Positions 1 through 10,762 of a stretch of DNA of 64,000 nucleotides are shown here, piece after piece; position 1 is the stretch's first letter; every line of letters begins with the position of its first letter. The DNA is taken from NCBI GenBank assembly GCA_030620095.1, contig JAUTXW010002146.1, positions 124,001 through 188,000 on the forward strand, in the 5' to 3' direction. Source of the DNA: Kuschelorhynchus macadamiae (lineage: Eukaryota; Arthropoda; Insecta; Coleoptera; Curculionidae). The notes under the pieces are model-generated. The model saw nothing but the letters and a program-made list of their open reading frames with translations, did no database searches and was not told where the DNA came from. The position numbers and the translations under genes are program-made.

Positions 1-480
1 AAAGAAATAGTTGATTTTATGGAAATGAAAGACAAAACATTGCCGCAAATTTATGATGGAGCATGGCTTTGTGACTTGGCATTCCTGGTAGACATCACAG
101 GACACTTAAACGACCTGAACTTGAAGCTTCAAAAACAAGAGCAATTGGAAAATTAGCTGTATCTTAAAGCTTTTCTAAACAAAATTCCCTTGTGGGAAAC
201 AAATGAAAAGTAAAAACTGTTTTCATTTTTTAACATTATCCAGTCACGAAAACATTAAACTCGGTCGCTAGTTGAAGAACTGAAACTACTGTCAGAGCAA
301 TTCACTGATTTGTTTTTCCGATTTTAAGAATATGGAGAGCACTTTCAATATTTTTGCAAATCCTTGTAAGTGTATTCTGGAAGATATACCGCTTAACCTA
401 CAAATGGAGTTGATCGAGCTTCGTGAAGACTCATATTTGAAGTCTAAATTTGATGATGTGGAACCAACTTTTGATAGCAC
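1..480 (+). pseudogene. hAT-type (GTF2IRD2/ZBED5-like) transposase fragment
   Basis: The first 156 bases read as an open frame entering from outside the window and ending in a stop. It contains WLCDLAFLVDITGHLNDLNL, a run I recognise from the hAT-derived GTF2IRD2/ZBED5/FAM200 protein group. Further on, in other frames, come a TDLFFRF-like segment and, from about 330, NIFANPC followed by LQMELIELREDSYLKSKF, which is the usual continuation of the same family. The piece is therefore one degraded C-terminal half of a transposase broken by frameshifts and stops, not separate small genes. The N-terminal zinc finger and first catalytic region would lie left of the window. No terminal repeat or target duplication was seen. 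It could instead be a decayed domesticated gene; the frame breaks argue against current function. Confidence 0.7.
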
Positions 481-766
481 GTATAAATATGATCAGCTTT
501 TTTCAATCACAAAAATTAATGAAAATAAGAATCGTACTCGGTTTACAGGTGTTAATTTAGAAAACACTTTGGGCCCATGTACTAGTTATATTCTTAGAAT
601 AAGAATTAAAGTAGAGATCACAATTCATTTATAAATCACGTTAGGGGTATGCGCCATCATGGTTCCCCTATTTTTCACATTCTATCGACCAATGTTTACG
701 ATAAAACAAGAAGTGGGGATGGCCCATTCCCAAGCCGTGGCCATTTGTTGACGAATGCCAGTGACG

Positions 767-3700
767 CACAGTGGAATATTTTGAACAAGTAGGTGGTAAA
801 AATGTTTCAATAGCTTCCGATGTAGGAAAAATGTTAATTATACCTGGGACAAGTGTAAAAAAGTAAAATGTTAAGAAATAACTTTGTTACTCTAAAGTTT
901 TAAAAACACTCGAATTGGAAAAAAACAAATTACTAAATGGTAAATAAAGTATTTATAAAAATCGAAAACTGTTAACAATTTGGCGTTTTTTTTGACATAT
1001 TGACGTTTATATTATGTACATTTATGTTTAAACTTAAATACATTTATACTTTAACTAAATTTAATAATGACTAACAATATAAATATACAGTGTGTCCACT
1101 TAAGTTGGCCACATATGGGAAACTTTTTTATTACTTAATAATTTTAGGAAAAAAAGTTATTCTTTATAAAAAGTTCTGCATGTTCCAAAACTTAAAATGT
1201 AATCATCAGATATTACATTTTTTCAATCGGATACGAGGTTTGTAAAAAAATTAAAATTTTGCCCAAGAGTAAAGTACCTTTATATTTGACAATAATGAAA
1301 ATTGTTATAAGGAAAAGTTGATGAGAACTAAAAATTACGTTCAAATATGCCATTACATCCTTCTACTTAAAATTTTGACTTTTACAAATTTAATTAGGTA
1401 ACTAAGGTCTAAATCAGGAGAGAAGACATTCAGTGACAGTGACACCAAGCGCATCCTTATGGGATTTACTGGTGTCATCATTATAACCAAATAGTCTTCT
1501 CTTTTGATTTCGAATATACATTTACTTGCAATGTTATTGCAGACAAACAGAAAAAATATTTTTCCATGTAATTGGATGTAATTGCATATTAAAATGTACT
1601 GTCATCAGACTCGTCTGCGCTTGCTTCTTCATCAGATAAGTGATCTATAGAATCAGTAAGTGAGGATGCTTTAATATCTGGGCATTTTAAGAGAGTAAGA
1701 ACGTCTTTAGAAAATGTTGACGTTGGTTTTTGGGTCTTTTTCCTATAACTGGTTATTAAAGGATCGGATGATATGAGAAGCATTCTAAGTAAGTCTTTAT
1801 TCGTGGCAATTCTAGATATTTTTTGAGTATTGTGCTCTCTTAATCTTCTATAGCTTTTGTTTAATGCCTCTTGAGCTTCTTCTGAAAGTTGCCCAATAGG
1901 CACTAAACAATTTTTTAGTATATCACTTGCATGGACAAGAATTTTATGCAAGGTAACTGGCATGTAATACCACGAATAAAGACTTAAGTAGAGTTCCCTA
2001 GTTTCTTTTGCATACTTCTCAAATTGCTCAATATTAACCTCATACCCTGATGAAAGTGCCTGTAAAAGAACGCAAAACCTAGTTATTATCCTTTCATCCA
2101 GACCAGTTATATCTGCACTCTTTTGTGGGTTAAGGAAAAATTTCCTGGCCGTGTTGCCATCATTGGTTGATCCGAAACCAGGCTTTGGTCTATCTACAAT
2201 CAATCCCAATTCTGTTTTAAATTTTTTTTGTATTTCGGACTTTTGTCTTTCAATTTCAGCTTTAGATTCACTGCCTTTTGCTTGCCATGTTTTTAAATTT
2301 AATTTGTAACTAATATGTAACAAACACTCAAAGGATCTTATCCATGCATGTAAAGTAGATAGACCAAAGCCATAATTCTCAACAATGACAGAGGTCTCGT
2401 TTGGCACTAGGTTCATGGTTTTTGGTGTTGCTTTGCAGATATAACAGGTCTGAGAAGATTTGTTACCACTTAGCGTATTGCATACCTTCCCGTCAATCAT
2501 CGTCAAAAGAAGCTGATGATGAATATTTATTGAACGGTTTCCATTACTAAAACTTATTTCAGATGGACGTAAATTTAAAATTTGGTTCTGAATAACTTTT
2601 GTCTCTAAATTCACCATATCATTTGTTTCTTTTGAATATAAAAATTTTATTGGACGGCATAGTTTGGTTGATGACGAGTTTTGATTCTGCCAAATATAGG
2701 TTTGCGGATCATTGATGGAGTGTAATTTAATAGGCACCAAAGAAAAAGTAAACAAATATTCATCATCAGCTTCCAAAGATTCATTAAACTTTTGCTTATA
2801 TCTACTATGCCCAGAACTACCATCGCATCCCCACTTACTAATTAAAATAAGATCACTTACCTGTCTCGATGTTGAAGCAAAATACTTTAAAACGGATTCT
2901 TGCACGATAGACAGACGCTGCGCAGTATGATCAAGTAACGCCTGAAGGTCAATTTCGGCTTTTGTCTCACCCACACTAATACATTCGCTTAAAGGACAAC
3001 ATTCATTTTTGGCTTTTTGTAGTTCATTGTATGATGGATATAGTAAATGTCCTCTGTCCCGAGCACTTTTTCTTAAATGAATATATGATTGTTTTGTCAA
3101 TCTGCAATCCACGAAAAGAGCTAAGGCTTCTTCTTTGCTGTATTGAGTCACGATCTTGTTTTCCTTTTCCCGTCTCAAATGCTTAATTTGGGTTGAGCGA
3201 TTTGGCGATGCCGAAGTTATTTCTTTTAATAACGCCGCTGCATCTCTTTTACCATCACCTCTTAAGGCAACCTCAGCTGCAAATGTAAGTTCTTCAACAC
3301 TGGAAGAAAGTAAGTGCTGAACTTTTTTTTTCTTTGATCGATATTTAACTTCTCCGAGTGGCTTTGGTGGTCGTCCGGATGATCTCGGTTGTTCTAAACC
3401 CGTGCATTCATTAGCATCAATCACTTGAAAAAATAAATCATCCCCATCCAACCAGTTTGCGTACTTCTTTAAAAAATAGTCCATTTTTCTTCCCGACTTT
3501 GCCCACCTCTCTTGAATTTTCTTTGAAAAATCGCAAACAATCCCTTTCCACTGCGCATGAGTTTCTTTGTTAATGACCCCTACTTGAAAGTTTTCCATTA
3601 AAATAGTAAGCAAAGCTTCATGAGAATTTCTCTTTGCAGACTGATGCCATATTTGAAAATACGTTCTCCTAGAGACGTTAAACATAATTGGTTCTAAAAC

Positions 3701-4228
3701 AAGAAAAAAAACTGTTCCGCATGTTTCCGCAAAAACTAAGAAATCTTACCGAAAAGCTAATGCTCCAGTCCATTCAAAAATGCACTCTTCTTTTTGGCAA
3801 TAGTTGGCCTTTACTATTTTTCATTCACAAATCCGCAAAAAAAAAAGTTTTTTTAATACCTACGATTATCGCAACTTATTTTAAACCAAAACTCGTACAC
3901 TTAACGTCAAACTTTGACCTCGTAATCAAAATGTCACTTTAAACAACATATTTGATTATTTTTAGAAATGTTATTGTTCTTGGCATGGCCTTCTATGTAA
4001 AAATATAGCTTTAACTTGTAATTGTTTTCGAAAAGAAAAGCAAACGAATCGCATAGGTTTTTAAAAGTTTCCAGTCTCATCTTTGATAGTTATTGTTCTA
4101 AGTGATTTATAATTGTAATTATTGCACTTTTTGGTTAGTGGATAAGTTGTAATTCAACTAATATTGTAAAAATTGACGCTTTTTAAAGTAAATTATTACC
4201 ACCTAGATTTCAGTTTTAGTCCTCTGTG
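767..4228 (-). mobile_element. Transib element A, complete with TIRs and TSD
   Basis: A 3462-bp DNA transposon. The left end reads CACAGTGGAATATT and the right end, read inwards on the other strand, CACAGAGGACTAAA. Both are flanked by the same 5-bp duplication TGACG (762-766 and 4229-4233). Transib elements are known for heptamer-like CACWRTG ends and 5-bp GC-rich duplications near CGNCG. Behind the heptamer the ends diverge, then share TAGGTGGTAA at exactly positions 24-33 from each end. The single long gene (1589-3685) runs on the - strand. From 1088 a CAGTGTGTCCACTTAAG motif suggests another small element or relic in the 3' non-coding part. Boundaries are well supported by the matched duplication plus the encoded protein. 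Confidence 0.9.
1589..3685 (-). CDS. RAG1-like Transib transposase, 698 codons
   Basis: Cut-and-paste transposase of the Transib/RAG1 superfamily, expected to act in the nucleus on the CACAGTG-type ends flanking it. It aligns by eye with the vertebrate RAG1 core. Candidate catalytic residues are D288 (KWGCDGSSG, RAG1 D600), D398 (TMIDGK, RAG1 D708) and E606 (SEEAQEALNK, RAG1 E962). The zinc ligands C414/C417 (CYIC) and H580/H585 (HKILVH) match RAG1 C727/C730 and H937/H942, and DGNTARK matches its NGNFARK. The tail from about 680 is acidic and serine-rich (DEEASADESDDS), as in copy C. The chosen start MFNVSRRT lies just after a pyrimidine-rich TTTCTTGTTTTAG, so a short upstream exon is possible. 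No internal stop or frameshift was found and all expected catalytic residues are present, so it may encode active protein. No RAG2-like gene is nearby. Confidence 0.88.
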   Translation of the reverse strand: MFNVSRRTYFQIWHQSAKRNSHEALLTILMENFQVGVINKETHAQWKGIVCDFSKKIQERWAKSGRKMDYFLKKYANWLDGDDLFFQVIDANECTGLEQPRSSGRPPKPLGEVKYRSKKKKVQHLLSSSVEELTFAAEVALRGDGKRDAAALLKEITSASPNRSTQIKHLRREKENKIVTQYSKEEALALFVDCRLTKQSYIHLRKSARDRGHLLYPSYNELQKAKNECCPLSECISVGETKAEIDLQALLDHTAQRLSIVQESVLKYFASTSRQVSDLILISKWGCDGSSGHSRYKQKFNESLEADDEYLFTFSLVPIKLHSINDPQTYIWQNQNSSSTKLCRPIKFLYSKETNDMVNLETKVIQNQILNLRPSEISFSNGNRSINIHHQLLLTMIDGKVCNTLSGNKSSQTCYICKATPKTMNLVPNETSVIVENYGFGLSTLHAWIRSFECLLHISYKLNLKTWQAKGSESKAEIERQKSEIQKKFKTELGLIVDRPKPGFGSTNDGNTARKFFLNPQKSADITGLDERIITRFCVLLQALSSGYEVNIEQFEKYAKETRELYLSLYSWYYMPVTLHKILVHASDILKNCLVPIGQLSEEAQEALNKSYRRLREHNTQKISRIATNKDLLRMLLISSDPLITSYRKKTQKPTSTFSKDVLTLLKCPDIKASSLTDSIDHLSDEEASADESDDSTF

Positions 4229-4233
4229 TGACG

Positions 4234-4984
4234 GCGTGAGTTTTCACTTCCCGCATAAGGAAATATCATTAATCGTGAAAAAATTATCGTTCCGGGTTTT
4301 TACAGATCCTCATGTTTTTCTGTTACTGTCGGTCGATCTGTTCCGGTATAGCTAAAAAATCCACTTACTCGATTAACTTTAATTTCATTTAACTTACCAC
4401 AAAAATTACGTCTGATATAAAAAAAAATGGTAAAATATTCAATATGGCGAAACAAAATGACGACCTGTTAAAATATTTGATGTGCGAAAGTGAAGAAATG
4501 GGCCAAGCTTCATTATCGTTCACAAATAGAAGGATTCTTACCTATTCCTTAATGAGGCAAATAGGTATTTTTACAAGCTTCAAAGAAATAATCGTTCTCT
4601 ACTTCACTATCTGAAATCACACCATTAAGTTAGGTAAGTTTAAAAGGAAATTAGTTATTTCTATATTATTAAACTTTATTTTTTAGTTATGTTTGCCTTA
4701 TATCACTATCATTTTGTAATCGTGACATTTAGAAAAATTATTTGTTCAGTTGTTGAAAATGTCATCTTAAACCTGTAACAGTCAAGTTAGACCTTGTCTA
4801 AAGTTAAACCTCTTTAGTGAATACGGGTGTTAGAGTTTTAAACTAAAATCAATGCTTTTAACGCGTTTTTATTGGCTTACTATTCGTCTGATTGTATGTT
4901 TGTATGTCTGATTAAAATCCTGTAATGGATTTTTCAGCACTTCCATTACCGATTATTTTCAAATTTGACATGCATACACTTTCG
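4234..4984. other. no gene seen; AT-rich spacer
   Basis: No supported coding region or RNA gene. From about 4880 a sequence of the type TGTATGTTTGTATGTCTGA followed by a repeated-looking block introduces the degenerate repeats to the right. It is probably part of a dispersed repeat family. Confidence 0.5.
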
Positions 4985-5640
4985 GATATAAAAAATCCGA
5001 ATTTTTTTAGTCAACGTTTAGAAATACAAAATGGCGGCGCCAATACGGCCCACGAATTTTATTACTTGTGTAGCCAAAACTGAAAATCAGTTCCTAGGAA
5101 AATTTAAAAGTTTCAGCATTTGAAAATTCAAAATAGCTGTGTCAAAATAACAATGTCAACAGGTCGGACGGATGATTTTAACATTTGTGGGGATTATTTA
5201 AGAATGCACAACAAGAATCAAAATGGTGTACAGATTCGGCTGAAATATGAGTATTTAGAAGTATTTAAGAATAAAAGTTATGAAATTTTAGTCAATATTT
5301 GAAAATTAAAAATGGCGGCACCACCACAGCAGACTAATTTTAAAATGTTTGCATATTTGATTAAAATTCGGCATTTAGGGATATCTAAGATTACACATCA
5401 TGAATTTTTGCCAACATTTTAAAAATTCAAGATTATAACGCAAACATGGCGGCGGAATTTTAACATTTGTGTAGATTTGGCTGAAAGAAAGTAGGAATCT
5501 GGGGGTATTTCAAAATACATATCGTACATTTTTAGTAAATATTTAAAAAATTAGAGTAGGAATGCTTAGAATGCGAGCGAATTTTAATATTTATACAGAT
5601 TTAATTAAAAATCGATATTAAGTGAGCAGTTCATAAATTT
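4985..5640. repeat. degenerate tandem repeat, unit about 140 bp
   Basis: Four to five diverged units follow each other. Recurrent landmarks are ATGGCGGCGCC/ATGGCGGCACC/ATGGCGGCGG at 5031, 5312 and 5446, a weakened version near 5138 and another near 5572. Each is followed by AATTTTAACATTTGTG, GATTTGGCTGAAA and AGTCAATATTTGAAAATT-like text. Spacing is about 130-140 bp (twice that where one landmark is lost). Small open frames inside are accidental. Divergence is high, so the array is old. Confidence 0.65.
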
Positions 5641-6012
5641 TTGGTAATAAATATTTAAAATGGGGATGTCATCAATCAATCAATCAATCCGATAAGTACG
5701 TTTTTCAGATATTTTTAAACATTTAATTAGGCCACCGTTTTGTTCCCCCATTTAAAATTTTAAATTTGTCTCAACATTTTTACCAGTTCATCCCTATATA
5801 ATATTTGATTTTTGAGCAAAATTTAAACATAATCGATGTAGTAGTTTTCTGCATTGACACACAATATTTTATTAGGCCACCCTTTTGGATTTGTAGTAAA
5901 ACTTATCACTTGATGGTCATGTCAAACCTAATTTTTCTGCAAAATTTAGATAAAATGGATAAGCAGTTTTTTAGCAATATGTTTTTAATATTTCAATAAA
6001 CGTATAATAAAA
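5641..6012. repeat. diverged dispersed repeat blocks
   Basis: Two related blocks begin with ATTAGGCCACC at about 5729 and 5872 and each contains a later AAATTTA..TAAATGGATAAGCAG-like string. A third relative occurs at 6655-6830 (AAACCGCCATTTTGTTC then GTAAATAGGACAAGCAG). They look like pieces of one old repeat family. No coding potential. Confidence 0.4.
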
Positions 6013-6646
6013 GTATTTTACTATTTTGCAATAAAAGTCATTTCTTTATACTGCTTAGAAACTAATACTGGAAACACATTACTATTCTTTCTCTGAAAAT
6101 TTTATTGCATCATGTTTAAACATATTTACCGTAATATAAATTGGTATAAACATTGGAGTTCTTGGCTAGGCTGATGGATTGATCGTCGTACGATCGACCT
6201 TATACTGTGAGGTAATCTTGGCAGTGGCTAAATATATAAATAATGAACTCTATTTTTATTCATCTTCTAAGGTTATATTGACCCCAATATTGATCATCTT
6301 GTTTCTTAGCTCAAGTCTCATTAATTTTCATTTCATTTTTCTATCTGTTTTTGTTAATTTGTTTTTTATGTTTGATTATGCTGTTATAATTAATAAATAA
6401 AAAATATGTGAATTTTTAATGCTTTTTTTATCCGATACATACTGTTGGAAAATCACTATTTATAAAATATCGAAAAATAAATATTATTGATTAAATTCGA
6501 ACATGTAAAATAAAATAAAATAAGGTTTCTTTGTATATTCCAGGGAATAGTGGTAGGTAATTTCAAGCAGTGGTATTTTCATAAAAAAATACAGTTACCG
6601 TTATTTCGAATTGAAATGCGTGTCCCAATTTAAAACCAGTCTATCT
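6013..6646. repeat. 634-bp direct repeat, copy 1
   Basis: Nearly identical to 8004-8628. Both copies start GTATTTTACTATTTTGC and end CCAGTCTATCT / CCAGTTTATCT. Differences are single substitutions and short indels, mostly in homopolymers. The copy contains the imperfect palindrome GATCGTCGTACGATC and AATAAA signals. It lacks the TG...CA ends expected of LTRs. It is best read as two copies of an unclassified non-autonomous element or a local duplication. Confidence 0.75.
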
Positions 6647-8003
6647 TATTTATATATTTCAATAAACCGCCATTTTGTTCAGCCATATTGGATTTTTACC
6701 AAAATGTTACCACGTCATCATCATATGACCTTTAATTTTTAACCAAAATTTGAAGTAAATAGGACAAGCAGTTCTTGAGCTTTGTCGCGGACAAACATAC
6801 AGACTAACCGACGGAACTGAGAAAACATATTTTTTTTGTAACTAGAATACTTTCCTCTTGCGAAGTAAAAAAAAGCGAGCGCTATTAGATACAAATAGAA
6901 TAGCCAATTGTCATATTGTTTTTCCATGTTAATAGCTAAAATTTAAAAAATAAAAGATTTTTTTTTAATTTTCTATCTTAAATTAAAATCTTAAATTCTA
7001 ACCAGTTTAGAACATGTTTACGAGCACATTTTTACTTTTAATACCCAAAGAATCACAATTTAAATTCCTTTACCTGATAACACGTATATAAAAAATTGGC
7101 CCAACTCAAGTAAAAATTAAAAAGAGGCGCGAAATCATCCGAAACTTTATTATTTATTTATTATTTCCCCAGATTTCATCCAAATTTGGAGCGTGAGACG
7201 CCCTTCGACTATTTTAATATAGTATAGGTATATTCTATAATTATTTTAATTCTCTGATAGGAAAAACTATTGAAATCGGCAAAAAAATCACCTGAGTCTT
7301 TTTTGTATCATTTTGCCTCTGAAGATTCTCACATGACCCCCGACGAAATAAACGTTCTATTATAGTGAACCGGATTGGTCAATACGTCACGTGACCCAAA
7401 ATAAGTGAATAAGGTATCTTCCATTAGACATGTCTCCTGGAAAAGGAAATCTTGCTGTTTATTTAGTGATTAAAAGAAAATTCCAAACTTAAACGGCCAT
7501 TTTTTAAAAACTCACATTGCCGCACCATAGTTAGATCAACTAAAGCTCCTAGTTTCGCAATGTCCAAGATAAAGTAAATAAAACTTATTTATTAAATATT
7601 TAAAAAATTAATGTCACCGCACCTTTAAAACGCTGCTTCTTGAAGTAAGGCAACATATAATTAGAAGATTTGAGCCATATCAACAAATACGCAATAATAC
7701 ATTAAAACACATGCAGTAGTCACGCTAAGAAAAGCTTGGTATCTAATAAAATCTTTTTTAGCTAATTAATTTCTTTAATGTAAAATTTATTGTAGTTCCA
7801 CAACCCGCTATTGGTTTTTAAGCCACGCCGGTCACGTGACCCTGTAACAATGTTTACTGCAGATCCCTTGTCAATGAAAGTGGGATGGTGTAATACCACA
7901 GTGGGATGGTCTAATACGTGGAGTTGTCGATCAGGTTTGCCATAGCTGACTAAAACTCTTGTTACTGGTGAAATCTGATCTGAGACTTTGGGTGTTTTAG
8001 TTT
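6647..8003. other. spacer between the direct repeats; no gene seen
   Basis: AT-rich sequence holding a diverged dispersed repeat at about 6655-6830, which includes TCGCGGACAAACATACAGAC. The part near 7800-7930 is less AT-rich and contains a short tandem GTGGGATGGTSTAATAC at about 7880 and 7901. No supported gene. Confidence 0.45.
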
Positions 8004-8628
8004 GTATTTTACTATTTTGCAATAAAAGTCATTTCTTTATACTGCTTAGAAACTAATACTGGAAACACATTACTATTCTTTCTCTGAAAATTTTATTGCA
8101 TCATGTTTAAACATATTTACCGTAATATAAATTGGTATAAACATTGGAGTTCCTGGCTAGGCTGATGGATTGATCGTCGTACGATCGACCTTATACTGTG
8201 AGGTAATCTTGGCAGTGGCTAAATATATAAATAATGAACTCTATTTTTATTCATCTTCTAAGGTTATATTGACCCCAATATTGATCATCTTGTTTCTTAG
8301 CTCAAGTCTCATTAATTTTCATTTCATTTTTCTATCTGTTTTTGTTAATTTGTTTTTTATGTTTGATTATGCTATTACAATTAATAAATAAAAAATATGT
8401 GAATTTTTAATGCTTTTTTATCCGATACATACTGTTGGAAAATCACTATTTATAAAATATCGAAAAATAATTAATTAATAAAACATGTAAAATAAAATAA
8501 AATAACGTTTCTTTGTATATTCCAGGGAATAGTGGTAGGTAATTTCAAGCAGTGGTATTTTCATAAAAAAATACAGTTACCGTTATTTCGAATTGAAATG
8601 CGTGTCCCAATTTAAAACCAGTTTATCT
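8004..8628. repeat. direct repeat, copy 2
   Basis: Second copy of the 6013-6646 sequence, in the same orientation with about 1.36 kb between. The 73-codon open frame seen in both copies starts at a TTG and has no recognisable domain, so it is treated as a by-product of the duplication. Confidence 0.75.
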
Positions 8629-8904
8629 CGATTAAGCCCGCAGTCAGGTCATTACGTAAACATTCAGATCAAATTAAACAACACGCCAACGAATTTTTAT
8701 TGAATATTAACGATAATAAGTTCAGTATTTTTTGGTGCGTTAAATATATTTAATTTAAAACGTAATCAGAAATAGTCACTTATTTAAAATTTAAAGTTTC
8801 ATAAAAGTTGAGAAATAATTGGTCCTGTATCATTTTTAATAAATGTAATTGGGATATCCTCGGTGACAGCTAGTAGTACCTGTACTAGGAGTAACAAAAA
8901 GTGC

Positions 8905-9140
8905 TATAGTCAAAAGCAGTGTTATCGCGCGGGTCATACGATTTATCAACGACAAACTTTTTAAGTTTGTTTTTCTTTTATTACGTGTAATCATTTCCTC
9001 CGGAAGATGAATTAGATAGACCTATGATATTTTCATATGAAAAAAGAGGATAAACATATAAATACCAGCATTTGCAAAAAACCTTTGAGCGATGTCACTT
9101 CAAGGTCAGATTGACAAGTCAATGACAAAATGAGTAATAG
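8905..9140 (+). mobile_element. 5' end of an IS630/DDE_3-like transposon (second copy)
   Basis: This block repeats 55714-55935, the untranslated leader of the IS630-like element at 55.7-57.5 kb. It runs up to and including the start codon context ATGAGTAATAG, then similarity stops abruptly. It differs by a roughly 25-bp insertion just before the ATG and a short deletion in the middle. The break after only a few codons coincides with the left limit of the Penelope-like sequence, so the two form a junction. Confidence 0.7.
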
Positions 9141-9167
9141 TATAGAGTATAAATTAAAATTTTTTTC

Positions 9168-9919
9168 AGTTCAACAATAAATGTTTTAAACAACTTGAGG
9201 GAACTGCGATGGGCAATTGCTTATCTCCGTTCCTTGCAAATTTGTTTATTGGTAGATTAGAAACCCAATTAAAAAAAGAACTCAAGTATTTCCCAAGGGT
9301 GTGGTATAGGTACGTAGACGATATATTTGCTATTTTTGATACTAAAACAGAAAATTTGGACACTTTTTTAAATACATTAAACAATAAATATCCTTCCATT
9401 AATTTTACGTACGAAAAGGAGAACAATGGGCAATTACATTTTCTCGACACGTTGGTTATTAGAAATAACGATAAATTAGAATTTGATATTTATAGGAAAT
9501 TTACTAATAGTGATAGGTATATAACATCTGACTCATTTCATTGCCGTCAACACAAAATGGCAGCATTTCATTTCTTAACTCACAGGTTAGTCAATTTTCT
9601 ATTAAGTAAAGAACGTTTTAACAATGAAACGAATCGGATTAAAAATATAGCTAAAAGTAATGGATATAATGATAATTTTATACATAAATTAGTAAAGAGA
9701 CATAACCATAATGGAATGTTAAAAGATGCCACTACTCTTCAAGAACCTGAGGCTCGTAATAAGTTCATAGTAATCCCATATGATCCCAGATATACGAGAG
9801 GTCTAGAAAAAGTATTGAAGAACGTAGGTTTTAGAGTAACCTACAAAACGGAGAACAGTTTGAAAAATCTCCTTGGAAACCCTAAAGTCAACTTAAAGGA
9901 GAGGAGTGGCATCTATTAG
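9168..9919 (+). pseudogene. Penelope-like reverse transcriptase, C-terminal half
   Basis: RNA-dependent DNA polymerase fragment. The frame is open upstream of the first ATG (9209), because CFKQLEGTAMGNCLSPFLAN is a conserved RT block, so the ATG is not a true start. The catalytic YVDD box lies at residues 35-38 counted from 9209, followed by FLDTLVIRN and YRKFTNSDRYI. These match Penelope/telomerase-like RTs rather than LINE RTs. The frame ends in a stop exactly inside the following GIY motif (SGIY then TAG), so the endonuclease is out of frame. The missing N-terminal third plus the frameshift make it non-functional. It is co-oriented with the CGRRF1 gene and probably lies in one of its upstream introns or flank. 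Confidence 0.85.
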
Positions 9920-10232
9920 CTGTAATGACTGCGATCTAGAATATGTTGGGCAAACTAAACGCTCCATAAACATTCGTTTTAAAGAACACATGGCACATTT
10001 AAGATACGGAAGAACAGAAAAGTCAAGCGTTGCCCAACATGCTTTGGAAAACAATCACCAAATAAGAATAAATAATCTTAAGTTGATTAAAAATGTATCT
10101 AATAATAGATTATTGGATGCATTTGAGAGTATAGAAATAGTTAAATGTGGTAAGAAAGCACTAAGAAAGGACCTATTCCCTATAGTCCCCTCTATTGTTT
10201 ACAACGGTGCAGTCGGGTGCAACCAAGTGTGA
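9906..10232 (+). pseudogene. GIY-YIG endonuclease domain of the Penelope-like element
   Basis: Contains CNDCDLEYVGQTKRS, then FKEHMAHLRYGR and AQHALENNHQI, the classic second half of a GIY-YIG nuclease with the preceding Cys-x2-Cys of Penelope endonucleases. The first half (SGIY) is in the RT frame at 9907-9918. One or two bases are missing or extra at the junction around 9918-9922. In the parent element this domain nicks target DNA for reverse transcription. Here it cannot be made as a fusion without frameshifting. Confidence 0.85.
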
Positions 10233-10762
10233 CCACATTTACCTATAAATAGTCTCAGTTAGGATAAGTTACTTTAGTTTATATCATCTGCTAATGATGC
10301 TACAACAACAACAAGTTGTGGTGTAGTGTGGTTAGAACTCTTGTATTTTGACCTAATATCTTTATTTTTATAATAAATGTTTTTTTCAATTTTTTGGTAT
10401 TAGAAAAATAATATAAAGTGTGTTACAATGTTTTAACCGGATTGATTGAGCTATAAGATACAGGGTGTCCCATTTAAAAAAATGCATGTTCGGGCCATAT
10501 GCCAAAAACAGTAGTCTAAAAAAGATGTTGCGCCCACCACTGGATTTTACATCAAAAAGTGCTTTTAAAACGTGTTTTTAGATTTGATGTATCTCCGATA
10601 GTAAATAAACTAAAGGACTATTTTAAAAGTTACAAAATTTGAAAACCACCCCGTAACTCTGCGAGAGGTCGCGATGGCCATGATCGGTTTGTGCCATTGT
10701 AACCTTCTGCAAAATTTAATATCTCTTACATTAAGATTTAATTTAATTAATTACTTAATTCC
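10233..10762. other. Penelope 3' tail and small TIR-like motifs; no gene
   Basis: After the Penelope tail, TACAGGGTGTCCCATTTAAA at about 10462 is a terminal motif also seen inverted near 15400. Its partner could be ACACCCTGTATA at about 10965, but that would enclose only one end of the Tc1 relic, so the pairing is doubtful. Confidence 0.4.

Larger units (their letters stand above)
9150..10380 (+). mobile_element. Penelope-like retroelement, 5'-truncated
   Basis: Remnant of a Penelope-like element: the C-terminal half of a reverse transcriptase followed by a GIY-YIG endonuclease. That domain order is diagnostic for the endonuclease-bearing class. The 5' part, including the earlier RT motifs, is missing. 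The 3' non-coding part carries ATGATGCTACAACAACAACA, the kind of sequence I associate with Penelope tails, and an AATAAA near 10373. The left edge abuts the IS630-like 5' end at about 9140. Confidence 0.85.

Noticed and set aside
6179..6400. 73-codon frame conserved in two places
   Set aside because: Conserved only because it lies in the duplicated 630-bp block; it starts at TTG and has no domain.
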